The notes under the pieces were generated by a model. The model did no database searches. It saw nothing but the letters and a program-made list of their open reading frames with translations, and was not told the origin of the DNA. A DNA stretch of 64,000 bases from a virus: IMG/VR virus record IMGVR_UViG_3300024313_000004, positions 1-64,000 of that record, one strand, 5' to 3'. The stretch's first letter is position 1. Each line of letters begins with the position of its first letter. Of the stretch, positions 7,919-17,378 are shown one piece after another. A program made the position numbers and the translations under genes.

Positions 7919-8071
7919 ATTATTTATTATTTATTTTTATTTATATAATTTAATAAATAAAAAGTTTTATTATATGTATTTTAATATGATTTTACATTAT
8001 CAAAAAAAGACATTTTCAATGCTAAATTATCATTAAATTTAAACTTTACCTTTACTTTATATAAAAGTAAT

Positions 8072-8404
8072 ATGGTTAGTAAAACGAATAATATTCTTCA
8101 GATAGATAATATTACTAATGTTATGAAAGATGAAGGTGAATTTTACAACCACATAATCGTCTCTATGCATACTTACAACACATTGTGTATGTCAAATTAT
8201 TTCAATTCATACTTCGGTCTCGAAGAGATAGAAGGTATAACAGAAGTAGGTTCTATTTTTGGATACAAAGTTTTTCTTGATATGTATATGAGACCAGATG
8301 AGATAATTCTTTATTATGATATTGCCTTTTCAAGAAAATACAAGATAGACCTTATATTAGAAGGAAAAGAAATCATAAAAGAAAAAAGAGTCAAGATATC
8401 TTGA
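8072..8404 (+). CDS. Hypothetical protein, 110 aa
   Basis: This is a soluble alpha/beta protein (NHIIVSMHTYNTLCMSNYF, VGSIFGYKVFLDMYMRPDEI) resembling small phage proteins with a host-interaction or capsid-related fold, but I do not recognise it. The 3' end (coding ...KRVKIS-stop) is embedded in the terminator hairpin that follows, so coding and termination signals overlap. Confidence 0.6.
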   Translation: MVSKTNNILQIDNITNVMKDEGEFYNHIIVSMHTYNTLCMSNYFNSYFGLEEIEGITEVGSIFGYKVFLDMYMRPDEIILYYDIAFSRKYKIDLILEGKEIIKEKRVKIS

Positions 8405-8412
8405 CTCTTTTT
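8383..8412. terminator. Bidirectional terminator overlapping a gene end
   Basis: A 30-nt perfect inverted repeat with A5 and T5 ends is centred on GATATC. It contains the stop codon (8402-8404) of the rightward gene and ends just before the leftward DHH gene stop at 8414. Confidence 0.8.
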
Positions 8413-8413
8413 C

Positions 8414-10063
8414 TTATTTTTTAAGACTTTTAAATTTTTCAAATTTTGCAATTATCTTTTGATTCTCATGATCAATTTTTATATTATTTGGTTCCATTGC
8501 TTTTATCACACCTGCCTCTACAAACTCATCTCTTGTTACATCTTTAGTAATGCCTTCTTTGTCTGTTATTTGGTAATCGAAATTTTCATTTGATGTTGTT
8601 GGATTTCCATATTTGTCAAGCTTAGTAACATTTTCTGCATCAATAACTTTATTATCCATTTCAGGTTCTTTACCTTTAAATTCTGATGCATCACCCCATT
8701 TTTGGTTTAAAGTAAACTTAACACCTGATAAATCATTAAATATTTTATTTTTAAACATATCGATGAATCTTAGTCCTTGGTATGCACCAACATCACAAGT
8801 TCCAAATATGTTTGATATTGATCCAATTCCACCATGACCACCAGATACTGTAATCTCATCTTGTCCGATTGTGGTATCGGGATCATGATATCCTAAGTGT
8901 TGTTTAAAGTTTGTGAGTAATGATGTCATATATGTCCCTAAATCATCGATTGGTTTACCATTTTTATATAATGGTAGATTTTCCGTTTGTGCCATTTTTT
9001 TATAAGCACATACTTGTAAAGTTCCACCATATTGAAGTAATATGAATTTAGGTTCAGAATCTATTCTACCTTCTTTAAAATCTCTTTCAACGATAGTTCT
9101 TGCTCTTAATGCATTTGCCCAAGTTCCTGTTGGTACAAATACTAAGTCTCCTAATTTTAAATATCCATCAAGTCTTAATTTGTTACCTACCCAGAATTTT
9201 TTAACAAATTCTTGTTGTGAGTTTATTGTTTGTTTAGTAATATTATTACCTCTTGTTCTTTTTTGCATTGTATTCAATCTCCACTCAGAATCTTCGATAA
9301 AATCTTTCTTCTTTCCTGCATTTGGTATGAATTTACCAAAACCTGTTCTATTTACATTATGTTCTGGGTATATTTTCTTCATTGCATTGAATATTGCATA
9401 AATAGAAGCATCTTTACAATTTGCAATAACTGCAACTAGAGTTTTAACATCAGATCTTTTTAGGAATTGATTAAATGCTGCCCCGAATTCTAATCTCTTT
9501 TTATCTGACTTTTTAATTTCTGATAAATCAAAATCCAATAATCTCTGCCAATCAACACCATAGTCTTGATATTTTGCGGCATCAATCATATCTATAACCG
9601 AAACAACCAACTCATCTTGTGGAAGTCCTAATACTATACAAAGTGCTTCATATGCAGAAGATGTTGCCAATTTTTTAACAGGTGAGTCTTTGTATTTTTC
9701 CAAGTCTTCTGCACTGAAAAGTCCGTGATGGTCTAAGTAGTAGTCTACTAGTTCATCTCTTTCATCACCTGGCATGTTAGCAAAGTCAAGAACGATATTG
9801 ATAAGTTTTGGATCAAGAGTAGTGTATTTCCATCCTTCTGAATAGTTTACAACACCATATTTAACGATTTCGAATCCGTGATCCAATAACCATTTTTTCA
9901 TCTCAATCGCACATACAATTCCATCCATGTCGTCGTGTGTGTAGAGTGCAACTTTCTTACCATCTTTCCCTTTTTTAATCCAATATTCTTCTTTAGTAGG
10001 TGGTGTTCTTAGAGCAGCCTCCTCATTTATTGAATTCCAATTATTAAATTTTTTAATTCTCAT
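8414..10063 (-). CDS. DHH-family phosphoesterase with leader peptide, 549 aa
   Basis: The DHH motifs are clear: LYTHDDMDGIVCAIEM (motif I, DxDG), DFANMPGDE (motif II) and YYLDHHG (the DHH motif proper). A C-terminal GGHGGIGSISNIFG stretch resembles the DHHA1 glycine/histidine motif. DHH/DHHA1 enzymes are metal-dependent phosphodiesterases acting on short oligonucleotides or cyclic dinucleotides, or exonucleases like RecJ. It begins with the leader MRIKKFNNWNSINEEAA, with a plausible cleavage point after the Glu pair. If packaged, it would be injected with the DNA; that is inference. Confidence 0.75.
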   Translation of the reverse strand: MRIKKFNNWNSINEEAALRTPPTKEEYWIKKGKDGKKVALYTHDDMDGIVCAIEMKKWLLDHGFEIVKYGVVNYSEGWKYTTLDPKLINIVLDFANMPGDERDELVDYYLDHHGLFSAEDLEKYKDSPVKKLATSSAYEALCIVLGLPQDELVVSVIDMIDAAKYQDYGVDWQRLLDFDLSEIKKSDKKRLEFGAAFNQFLKRSDVKTLVAVIANCKDASIYAIFNAMKKIYPEHNVNRTGFGKFIPNAGKKKDFIEDSEWRLNTMQKRTRGNNITKQTINSQQEFVKKFWVGNKLRLDGYLKLGDLVFVPTGTWANALRARTIVERDFKEGRIDSEPKFILLQYGGTLQVCAYKKMAQTENLPLYKNGKPIDDLGTYMTSLLTNFKQHLGYHDPDTTIGQDEITVSGGHGGIGSISNIFGTCDVGAYQGLRFIDMFKNKIFNDLSGVKFTLNQKWGDASEFKGKEPEMDNKVIDAENVTKLDKYGNPTTSNENFDYQITDKEGITKDVTRDEFVEAGVIKAMEPNNIKIDHENQKIIAKFEKFKSLKK

Positions 10064-10083
10064 TATAATGAATTATTTTTTAG

Positions 10084-10094
10084 TATATATTAAA
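10084..10094 (-). promoter_or_regulatory. Candidate phage promoter box
   Basis: TTTAATATATA reads toward the DHH gene (ATG at 10063) and overlaps the stop of the upstream 313-aa gene at 10090-10092. Confidence 0.45.
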
Positions 10095-11031
10095 TTTTTT
10101 TGATTATTATTCGTATATAATCATTACTAAAATCTTTGTATGTTTGTTCAATCTTCCAATCATAGTCTTCTAATCGATTATTCGCCACTTCAATCACTTC
10201 TTTGAACCTTTCATCCTCTGTCATTTTAGTCAGTAATGATTGTATCATGTTTCTGTCTGCTTGTGTTTTTCCATATTCCGGAACGGATATAGCATCTGAC
10301 TTAACTCTTACCTCTATGTATGGAAAGTGTTGAAATTGCATCACTTTATTCGACATTGGAACGTTGGACATAAGGTCTCCTTGACCAAGCATACTTTTAA
10401 ACTCTACGAATACTCTTAGCTTTTCTGGAAATATGTCAAGGTCTTGTAGGTCGTAGAACATCTCTTTAACATCTTCTGGATATAGTCCATAATGTTTCAT
10501 CGCGGTCTCATCATCTACTGATTCGTTTATATCTTCATCTTCATCTTCATCTTCGAAATATACATAGTCGTCAGGCTGTCTTTCTACTATTATGGAAACA
10601 CAATTTTTAACAATTTTACCACCTACTTTAGATTTTATAGCCCCTGCTTCATACCCCCATATATATCCAGTTGTTTGTGTATATTGTTCGTCCTTTACAA
10701 CATGAACATTATAAATTTCTTCAATGTTATTTTTTAGTTTATTATAATATTCAAATAATATATCTTTCATTTCTTCAGATGTATCAAAGTATATTTTTAT
10801 TTTATATATTCCTACACCATCGAAAGATTCGTCTACCTTTGTAGATATGTCATCACTTGTACCTATCATGTAGGTATTAGGTGCGTCAGATGCCATCTTT
10901 TCCGTTACGAAGTATTTTGCCTTTATTCCTTCATCTGATAAAATGTAATCTAATGATGAAATATCTTCTAATAAGTCTTTTATATTTACACCATTCGAAT
11001 TAAAGTCTTCGTATAATTTCAAATATTTCAT
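10090..11031 (-). CDS. Leader-bearing hypothetical protein, 313 aa
   Basis: It begins with the leader MKYLKLYEDFN. The remainder is alpha/beta with no recognised motif; a very acidic run (YFEDEDEDEDINES, about residues 155-170) separates two halves. In the second half (10250-10480) G/C-containing synonymous codons are commoner than in flanking genes. Its ATG overlaps the stop of the amidoligase-like gene by four bases (ATGA), so the two are probably co-translated. It is a candidate head-packaged protein by its leader. Confidence 0.6.
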   Translation of the reverse strand: MKYLKLYEDFNSNGVNIKDLLEDISSLDYILSDEGIKAKYFVTEKMASDAPNTYMIGTSDDISTKVDESFDGVGIYKIKIYFDTSEEMKDILFEYYNKLKNNIEEIYNVHVVKDEQYTQTTGYIWGYEAGAIKSKVGGKIVKNCVSIIVERQPDDYVYFEDEDEDEDINESVDDETAMKHYGLYPEDVKEMFYDLQDLDIFPEKLRVFVEFKSMLGQGDLMSNVPMSNKVMQFQHFPYIEVRVKSDAISVPEYGKTQADRNMIQSLLTKMTEDERFKEVIEVANNRLEDYDWKIEQTYKDFSNDYIRIIIKKI

Positions 11032-12422
11032 TTTTTACCTCCTAATTTTCCGAATCCTGTTATGATTCCTTTATCTTTACCTTTTTGTGGTTCCTCATTA
11101 AACTTAGTATCAAAGAAGTTTGTATTATCATTTACAATTTTAACTTCTGAATCCATAGTTGCATATGGACCAAGTTCACCTGATCTAAAAACACCACCAA
11201 ACATATCACCATTAAGATAACCTTCCATGAAGTAACAATTCGTAAGTCCTGAGTTATCTACTCTACAATTAAGAACTTTAGTATTATTTACATCACAATG
11301 TGTTAGAGATGATTTACTTACTTGTGAGTTTGTAATTTCTGTACCTAAGAAGTTACAAGTTTCGAATATACCTTCAATTGTACAATTTATGAAATCGTAA
11401 TTTCTTAGTGTTACATTACTTTTAATTGTAGTATCAACTATTTCCATAGTTTGTGATGATGTCACATAGTTTATTATACACTCTTTTAGATCATTGGTAC
11501 CATCTATTAGTGTGTAAAGTTTATCATATATTTTGCCATAATAGGCATTTATAGTATCATAATCACTAATTTGATCAATTTGTAATTGTATTGTTGGGAA
11601 ATCTATAATGAAGTTATCATACTTAGAAAAGTTTTTAAATGATTTGATATTATCTTCTAAATATTTTTCAAGTTTTTCAATATCTTCGGAATTGAAATTC
11701 TTATCTATTGAATCAAATACATTTATAATAAATCGATCCATGAAATAAATCAATTGTCCAATATTTTTTTCATAATCTTTACCACCAATATACCTAAATT
11801 CGATTCTTTGGTGTTCTTTATCATTGTTTATGTTAATAAAATTAATACCATAGTATTTATCATTTGGTACTCTTAAATTGTTTTTAACAACTTCAATTGG
11901 TATATTAAAAAAATCATATTCTTTATAAGGTATTATTTTTTTAATAGTTTTTGCATAAACATTATTTTTTCTAGATGGGAAGACTCTGTATATTTCTTCT
12001 TCATCGGTATTTAATATAAGTTTTAATATATTCAAGTCATTTAGATCCTTTTGATTATTATTGAATGATAAGTTAAAATGTATAGAACACTTATCATTTG
12101 TATAACCATAGGTTTGTATGAATTTTATTATCTTAACTAGGTAATATTTAGCATCATAATAATCAAGTGGTCCGGTAACTAGTTCGACCATATTTGAACC
12201 ACCAGAAAGGTCAGGTTCTATTTTAAAGTTATTTGAATCTGGTGTGAAATCTGAGTGGTATTGTCTGAATCCCCATACTTTAACTGGTGTCAATTCAACA
12301 TTTAAAATATCAAGTGTTTTGTAGAAAGATAGGTCTTTCATATAAAACTCAAACTCAAGACCAATCTTGGCATGTTTAAGTTTATTTGATTGATTTAAAA
12401 ATTTATCAGAGTATTTCTTCAT
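11028..12422 (-). CDS. Amidoligase-like protein fused to pentapeptide-like repeats, 464 aa
   Basis: The N-terminal ~300 residues have the order of elements seen in putative amidoligases of the glutamine-synthetase/carboxylate-amine-ligase fold: KIGLEFEFYM, then SDFTPDSNNFKIEPDLSGG, MVELVTGPLDYYDAK, and KCSIHFNLSF. These enzymes join amino groups to carboxylates. From about residue 315 to 420 there are degenerate pentapeptide-like repeats (NVTLRNYDFINCTIEGIFE, then TCNFLGTEITNSQVSKSSLT), expected to form a beta-helix. The substrate is unknown. The start follows a TTTTTAATATATA box at 12427-12439. Confidence 0.55.
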   Translation of the reverse strand: MKKYSDKFLNQSNKLKHAKIGLEFEFYMKDLSFYKTLDILNVELTPVKVWGFRQYHSDFTPDSNNFKIEPDLSGGSNMVELVTGPLDYYDAKYYLVKIIKFIQTYGYTNDKCSIHFNLSFNNNQKDLNDLNILKLILNTDEEEIYRVFPSRKNNVYAKTIKKIIPYKEYDFFNIPIEVVKNNLRVPNDKYYGINFININNDKEHQRIEFRYIGGKDYEKNIGQLIYFMDRFIINVFDSIDKNFNSEDIEKLEKYLEDNIKSFKNFSKYDNFIIDFPTIQLQIDQISDYDTINAYYGKIYDKLYTLIDGTNDLKECIINYVTSSQTMEIVDTTIKSNVTLRNYDFINCTIEGIFETCNFLGTEITNSQVSKSSLTHCDVNNTKVLNCRVDNSGLTNCYFMEGYLNGDMFGGVFRSGELGPYATMDSEVKIVNDNTNFFDTKFNEEPQKGKDKGIITGFGKLGGKK

Positions 12423-12426
12423 AGAT

Positions 12427-12439
12427 TATATATTAAAAA
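12427..12439 (-). promoter_or_regulatory. Candidate phage promoter box
   Basis: TTTTTAATATATA ends 5 nt upstream of the amidoligase-like ATG at 12422. Confidence 0.45.
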
Positions 12440-12558
12440 TATATTCTCATTAATTAATTTAGGAGAGATAAATTCTTTTATATATACTTTTAATTATTCG
12501 AAAGGTATAGTTTTTAACCTTGTTAAAAAATTCCGATCCAAAAACTAAATTTAAAAAT

Positions 12559-12948
12559 ATGAATTTTTTCTGTGTTTATGTAAAGACTCGTAAAAAGATG
12601 GATAAGTACATAAAAGTAAACAAGATTAAAAATAAGTACATAATAGACATCAAAAAAATAATTGAAGAAGAAGAGTTATCGGATGTTGAAGATAAGATCT
12701 ATTTGAAGATTGTTATTTTTAATAAAATACAACAGGCTATTGAGAAAAATAAGGATATTTATTATATACCTGATTTTGATAATGAGTTTTCTATTGAAAA
12801 ATTATTAAATCTTAAAAAAATATTGGGAGATAATGACTTTAATGTCTTGGTATTTTATAATGAATTTAGAAAAAATCCTGAAATTATAGATGATGTCTTT
12901 TCAAATCTTTCGAAATTTTCAAATTCGCAAATTATTCGTGACTATTAA
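12559..12948 (+). CDS. Hypothetical protein, 129 aa
   Basis: The frame is open from 12520, but the first bases offer only a TTG. ATGs are at 12559 (MNFFCVYVKTRKKMDKYIKV) and 12598 (MDKYIKV), and the start is uncertain. The product is Lys/Asp-rich with an alternating strand-helix pattern (IYYIPDFDNEF, NVLVFYNEFRKNPEI) and could be a small nucleotide-binding-like domain. No family is assigned. It precedes the tail module and has its own upstream region. Confidence 0.5.
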   Translation: MNFFCVYVKTRKKMDKYIKVNKIKNKYIIDIKKIIEEEELSDVEDKIYLKIVIFNKIQQAIEKNKDIYYIPDFDNEFSIEKLLNLKKILGDNDFNVLVFYNEFRKNPEIIDDVFSNLSKFSNSQIIRDY

Positions 12949-12960
12949 AAGGGATTCGTT

Positions 12961-12976
12961 TTATTAATATATAAAT
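12961..12976 (+). promoter_or_regulatory. Candidate phage promoter box before the tail module
   Basis: TTATTAATATATAAAT lies about 17 nt upstream of the first large structural gene (12993) and would drive the rightward block 12993-17378. Confidence 0.45.
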
Positions 12977-12992
12977 AAAATAAAATTAATAG

Positions 12993-14873
12993 ATGGCAAT
13001 TTTAGGAGGTTCCCCACTTGGTCTTATTGGTCTTAGAAGTACTGCAAATGCAGGTACTGGTAGGTCTACATTTAATGGTGGTGTAAGTAGGAATGTCGAT
13101 GTCTATGAATATAATAGATCAAGAGCAGGTAGTTTATTTACGGGTCAGAGAAGATTAAGGGCATGGCCAAATATAAATGGTAAAATGACTCCTGGAGATG
13201 AAAAAAATAACGTATTACCAGAAGACGATACTACAGGAACTGCCGATGTTATATACAAAGGTAATAGTATAGTAGATGGTTATACATCACCATTTGATGG
13301 TGATGATTGGAAAAAGGGTATTAAAAATCATACCGGTCAGAATGTTCTACACAATAATGATGTTTATGACACAAGTGTTTTAAACATAATAGAAAAGTTG
13401 GCACCAACCAAAGGTGCATTAAAACCATCGGATTTTGCATATTTAAAAAATGTTGGAGTTTATCCAAATAATAGATTAATGATTTGTCGAAGATTTATGA
13501 CACCCTCTGCTGATAATATAATGGTTAATAATATTAGTAAAGATGGTAAGGCTAAAGATATACCATCTTTGGCAACTATGATTTCATGGATACCTCAGAA
13601 TGATGATTTTATAAGTATAACATTTGGAGAGACATGGGAAGAGGCAAAAGCTGATTTTACAAGTATACTTAATAGTTTAGGAGAAGACTTTGGTAAGACA
13701 AATGTTGGTGGTATAGCCGGTGCTGCCGCGGGTGCGATACCATTACCAGGATTTACTGAAATATTCCAAAGACAATTTTTAGCTAGTTTAGGTTTATTGG
13801 AGAATGATGCTGCCAATTCAATACCATCAGGTAATCCAAATCTTATAAAAGAGGCCAAGGTTAGAAAAACTATTGGGTATGGTGATGCTGGTTCTGGTTT
13901 AATAGCAAAGGTTTCCATAAAAATGATTTGTGAATATGAACTTAAATTCATATCAGGTATTGACCCTACAATTGTTTGGATGGATATATTAGGTACTATA
14001 GTTAGATTTGGTACTTCAGACTCATCAAACTATGGTTTAGGTCAAAAAGTTGCAGCAAAGATTTCCAAATGGAGTAGAGATCCTAATACCTTATTAACTG
14101 ATGTAATTAATTCTGTTCAAAATATTCTTGGTTCGGTTAAGAAGGAGATGGAAGAAGGTTTTGCAAAGATTAAAGAGGATACTGTGGCGAAGCTTACTAA
14201 AGATAAAAATACCAAAGATCCTACATTAGATGAAAATGGTAACCCAATCCCACCAACTAAGGATGATATTTATAAGAAAGGGAAGGAGGCGGCTGAGGCT
14301 GCAGAAAGAGCTTCTATTAATTTATTAGATACTCTTTTGGATGGAGTTAAAAAATCTATTAATGGTTCTGTTATGAAATATAGAGTTCAAGTTATGGGTA
14401 TAGTTTCGGCATTAACAGGTAATCCATCTACACCATGGCATATAACGGTTGGTAATCCACTTAGACCGGTTTTTTGTTCTGGTGATATGTTGGTATCGGA
14501 TACAACTTTGAAGTTAGGACCTATATTAGCGTTTAACGATTTACCATCTAATATTACGGTAGAGTTTACGGTTAGTAATGCTAGATCTTGGGGGATGCAA
14601 GAAATAATGGCAAAATTTAATTCAGGGTATCTTAGAAGTGTTGATATACAAAAAACATTTTTTGAAACTAATGGTAAATTTGATAAGAAAACTGGTAAAT
14701 TTCAAGCAGATAGACCGGGTGTTCTTCCAGGTTCAATTAATAGTACATATACAACAGAAAGTGTGACTGGTGCAACGGTAAGTACTACTGGTGTTGATAA
14801 TGGGTCCACTCCAATAGATGTAGTAAATACTACGACACAAACTAAACAAGAGGGTGGTGATAAACCAGTATAA
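12993..14873 (+). CDS. Virion structural protein, probably baseplate/tail, 626 aa
   Basis: The start (MAILGGSPLGLIGLRSTANA) and general make-up resemble the 909-aa protein at 20390-23119, another large baseplate-type gene. A membrane-like Gly/Ala/Pro segment occurs near residue 240 (GGIAGAAAGAIPLPGF), and a helical region near 430-450 (KKGKEAAEAAERASINLLD). The C-terminus is Thr/Gly-rich. Position at the head of a block with LysM-like and peptidase-bearing baseplate genes suggests a baseplate or tail-tube-proximal role. The exact T4 counterpart is not identified. Confidence 0.55.
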   Translation: MAILGGSPLGLIGLRSTANAGTGRSTFNGGVSRNVDVYEYNRSRAGSLFTGQRRLRAWPNINGKMTPGDEKNNVLPEDDTTGTADVIYKGNSIVDGYTSPFDGDDWKKGIKNHTGQNVLHNNDVYDTSVLNIIEKLAPTKGALKPSDFAYLKNVGVYPNNRLMICRRFMTPSADNIMVNNISKDGKAKDIPSLATMISWIPQNDDFISITFGETWEEAKADFTSILNSLGEDFGKTNVGGIAGAAAGAIPLPGFTEIFQRQFLASLGLLENDAANSIPSGNPNLIKEAKVRKTIGYGDAGSGLIAKVSIKMICEYELKFISGIDPTIVWMDILGTIVRFGTSDSSNYGLGQKVAAKISKWSRDPNTLLTDVINSVQNILGSVKKEMEEGFAKIKEDTVAKLTKDKNTKDPTLDENGNPIPPTKDDIYKKGKEAAEAAERASINLLDTLLDGVKKSINGSVMKYRVQVMGIVSALTGNPSTPWHITVGNPLRPVFCSGDMLVSDTTLKLGPILAFNDLPSNITVEFTVSNARSWGMQEIMAKFNSGYLRSVDIQKTFFETNGKFDKKTGKFQADRPGVLPGSINSTYTTESVTGATVSTTGVDNGSTPIDVVNTTTQTKQEGGDKPV

Positions 14874-14888
14874 AAATAAATATTTAAA

Positions 14889-15380
14889 ATGAATATAGTA
14901 TCAATAGATGAAACAAGGTTTATTAATAATAGAGTTATTAATGGATGGGATATATCAGCACCTTCTTTTATAAATGGTGGTGATGTTACTACATTGAATA
15001 TTTATGAAGTTCAAAAGGGTGAGGATATGAGAATAGATTTAGTTATGACCTCAATATACGATGATCCATATAGTCTTAAAGATTTGGATATTATTTTATA
15101 TATAAATGATATAGATAATCCTTTAAATATTAGAGAGGGTATGTTAATATATTATCCAGAACGTGAAAATTTACTAAATTATAGATACTATGAAAATGAT
15201 GATGATACGGTTAGTAAGTCTGTTCAATCACAATTAGGTGTTTTAAATAAAACAACTAGGAAAGATGAGAATAGGAAAAAATTCTTAGATGCTAATTATT
15301 CTTTACCACCAACCGTTATGAAGGAAAGTAAATCAGCGGTTACTATATCGGGTGGTAATATATTCGTAGGAGGTCTTTAA
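14889..15380 (+). CDS. Baseplate wedge-like protein with LysM-like domain (gp53-like), 163 aa
   Basis: The segment from about residue 35 to 90 (IYEVQKGEDMRIDLVMTSIY, DLDIILYINDIDNPLNIREG, MLIYYP) has the LysM pattern: an opening strand, an 'x-GDT-like' turn, two helices, then an I/P-rich closing strand. T4 gp53, a wedge component, carries a similar domain. The neighbours are baseplate genes and intergenic gaps are only 15 nt. A structural baseplate role is therefore likely. Confidence 0.5.
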   Translation: MNIVSIDETRFINNRVINGWDISAPSFINGGDVTTLNIYEVQKGEDMRIDLVMTSIYDDPYSLKDLDIILYINDIDNPLNIREGMLIYYPERENLLNYRYYENDDDTVSKSVQSQLGVLNKTTRKDENRKKFLDANYSLPPTVMKESKSAVTISGGNIFVGGL

Positions 15381-15395
15381 AAATTATTTTTTATA

Positions 15396-17378
15396 ATGGG
15401 TGATATTTTAAGAGAGGTTAGAGTTAGAGAATCGGTATATCAGGATCGTGATATTAAAGTGATTATTGAGAAATCGGGCTTTCTTAATAAGAAAAGAACC
15501 GTATATGCAATTCCATGGGGTAAAGTTGAAAAATCATGGTCTACTTGGGTGCCTATTGAGTTTGATGTAAACGACCTTACAGAGGACAACAATTTTGGTG
15601 ACTATTCTAAATTCTACGCAGAATATATAAAAGAAAGAGATCAACCTATAAATATATTTGGTGGTTATACTTTAGATTTTCATCAAAGGAATAATTTGGA
15701 GTTTTCATCAGAATGGAATACCGACCTGGATATAATAAAACTTTATATTCTTATAAATACTGAAAAGTATAAATCAGATGTTTATCAATGGAACTTAATA
15801 GAAGATCCCATAAAAGGTGATAAGGGTGGAATTGCACCATATTATAGAAGCTTTGGTGTTGAACCATATTATCTAAATAATGGTGTTGAGATTAAAATAG
15901 AATGGGGAGGTAATATAGGTGAGATGTGGAGTGATGATAGAGGTCGAGAACTAGATGTTCCGAACCCAAAGTTTTATAATGGTGTTAAAGAAATGTCTAA
16001 GGGTGATAAAAGAGTTTTTGGAATTTATCTAAATGATGATGTGGTCGATCCTAACCTTGATAATAAGTTTATATACTATAAATATGGTCTTATTTATACT
16101 AATAAAGATGGTAAGTCTATAAGTTCTTTTGCACCATCAAGAAATGATCCTGGTGTATCAAGGGCTTCTTTAGATGGTTATGAAAATTATGGTAGTCAGA
16201 TAGATGATGAATATATAATTAGTCAGATAATAAGAGAATGGAAAAGTAATGTAGAGGGTGGTTATGATGAACTCGATTTGGTTAGAAATGAAATTGGTTC
16301 ACCTGTTATTTATTTAGGTGATGCTGTAGATTATAAAAAAATAGAATATAAAAGTCCATTTGGTATTGATGTTGTGGAAAATAACATATCACCAACTTCT
16401 TCGGTTGTTGATCCAGTAACAATAGAACCACCGATTAAAGCTAGTTTTAAACCGACTTTCTTTGGTATAGAAGATGGGATTCAAATTTTGGCAAAAAATG
16501 ATTTACCTAGCTTTACGGTTTTTGTAGGTGATCCTGATAAAGATTGGACAAATGTAGGTGTAGGTGATTTACCACAAGGTGGTGAAAATTTTGATAATGT
16601 AGATGGTTCGGAATTATGGGATGAAGATAATGAATACCTTGAGAGTGATACTATAGCAGAGGAAGAGGCACCACCGGAAATACGTGAGTATGTACCACCC
16701 TCAATTTTTATATCTGATGATGAAAATATAGATCCGGCTAGTACCAACGCATCATCTGTTTGGGTTCCTGGTCCTAAAGTAGGAAATATTGTTGAATTAC
16801 CATCAGATTACTCACACAACAAAACACAAGGTTATAATATATTAAATGGTCAATGGATTGGAGATTTAATTGCATCTGCAAAAAGTCATATAAACCACCC
16901 AACTTGGGATATACCTGGTACTGAAAAGGGAAGTCTTGGATGTGCATCCGCGGTTTCTATTATATTTTATAGAGCATTTGGTGTACATATGAAGACCGGT
17001 AAACCGTTGAAAACTGATAAGCCTGGTGATATAAGTAACTTTGGTAGTAAAGGAACTTACCAATTAGCTGAGTGGTTCAAGGGTAATAGTATTTATCAAC
17101 AAATATCTTGGAGAGATGCAAAGCCAGGTGATATAATAAATACTTCTAGAAACTTCTCAACTGGTAAAGCAGGTCATATAGGTATAGTTATAGATGAGAA
17201 ACATAGAAATGGGTCTTGGATTATAATTTCAAATAGTTCTAAGGGATTTGCCGGTGGTGGTGGTGGTGCTATACTTAAAAATTATTCAATAAAGGCATGG
17301 GAGAAGGTTGCAACTAGGAATCCAAGTGAAACTTTCGCATATAGATATGTTGGTCCAGTGGAGTCTCCTGTTGTTTAA
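15396..17378 (+). CDS. Baseplate protein with C-terminal CHAP/NlpC-type peptidase, 660 aa
   Basis: Residues 1-330 are a beta-rich structural region. Residues ~330-470 are an acidic/proline-containing linker. Residues ~475-655 look like a cysteine peptidase of the CHAP/NlpC-P60 type: a Cys in GSLGCASAVSIIFYRA (about residue 513), DAKPGDIINTSRN, a His in KAGHIGIVIDEKH (about 592) and an Asn-containing SNSSKG. Such domains cut peptide cross-links in peptidoglycan, so this protein probably aids cell-wall penetration from the baseplate. Its stop overlaps the stop of the convergent OmpA-domain gene by four bases. Confidence 0.65.
   Translation: MGDILREVRVRESVYQDRDIKVIIEKSGFLNKKRTVYAIPWGKVEKSWSTWVPIEFDVNDLTEDNNFGDYSKFYAEYIKERDQPINIFGGYTLDFHQRNNLEFSSEWNTDLDIIKLYILINTEKYKSDVYQWNLIEDPIKGDKGGIAPYYRSFGVEPYYLNNGVEIKIEWGGNIGEMWSDDRGRELDVPNPKFYNGVKEMSKGDKRVFGIYLNDDVVDPNLDNKFIYYKYGLIYTNKDGKSISSFAPSRNDPGVSRASLDGYENYGSQIDDEYIISQIIREWKSNVEGGYDELDLVRNEIGSPVIYLGDAVDYKKIEYKSPFGIDVVENNISPTSSVVDPVTIEPPIKASFKPTFFGIEDGIQILAKNDLPSFTVFVGDPDKDWTNVGVGDLPQGGENFDNVDGSELWDEDNEYLESDTIAEEEAPPEIREYVPPSIFISDDENIDPASTNASSVWVPGPKVGNIVELPSDYSHNKTQGYNILNGQWIGDLIASAKSHINHPTWDIPGTEKGSLGCASAVSIIFYRAFGVHMKTGKPLKTDKPGDISNFGSKGTYQLAEWFKGNSIYQQISWRDAKPGDIINTSRNFSTGKAGHIGIVIDEKHRNGSWIIISNSSKGFAGGGGGAILKNYSIKAWEKVATRNPSETFAYRYVGPVESPVV

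Noticed and set aside
9042-9401. Plus-strand ORFs inside the DHH gene and many similar antisense frames in the tail genes
   Set aside because: The opposite-strand genes have clear protein families and these frames lack starts, promoter boxes and sensible composition.
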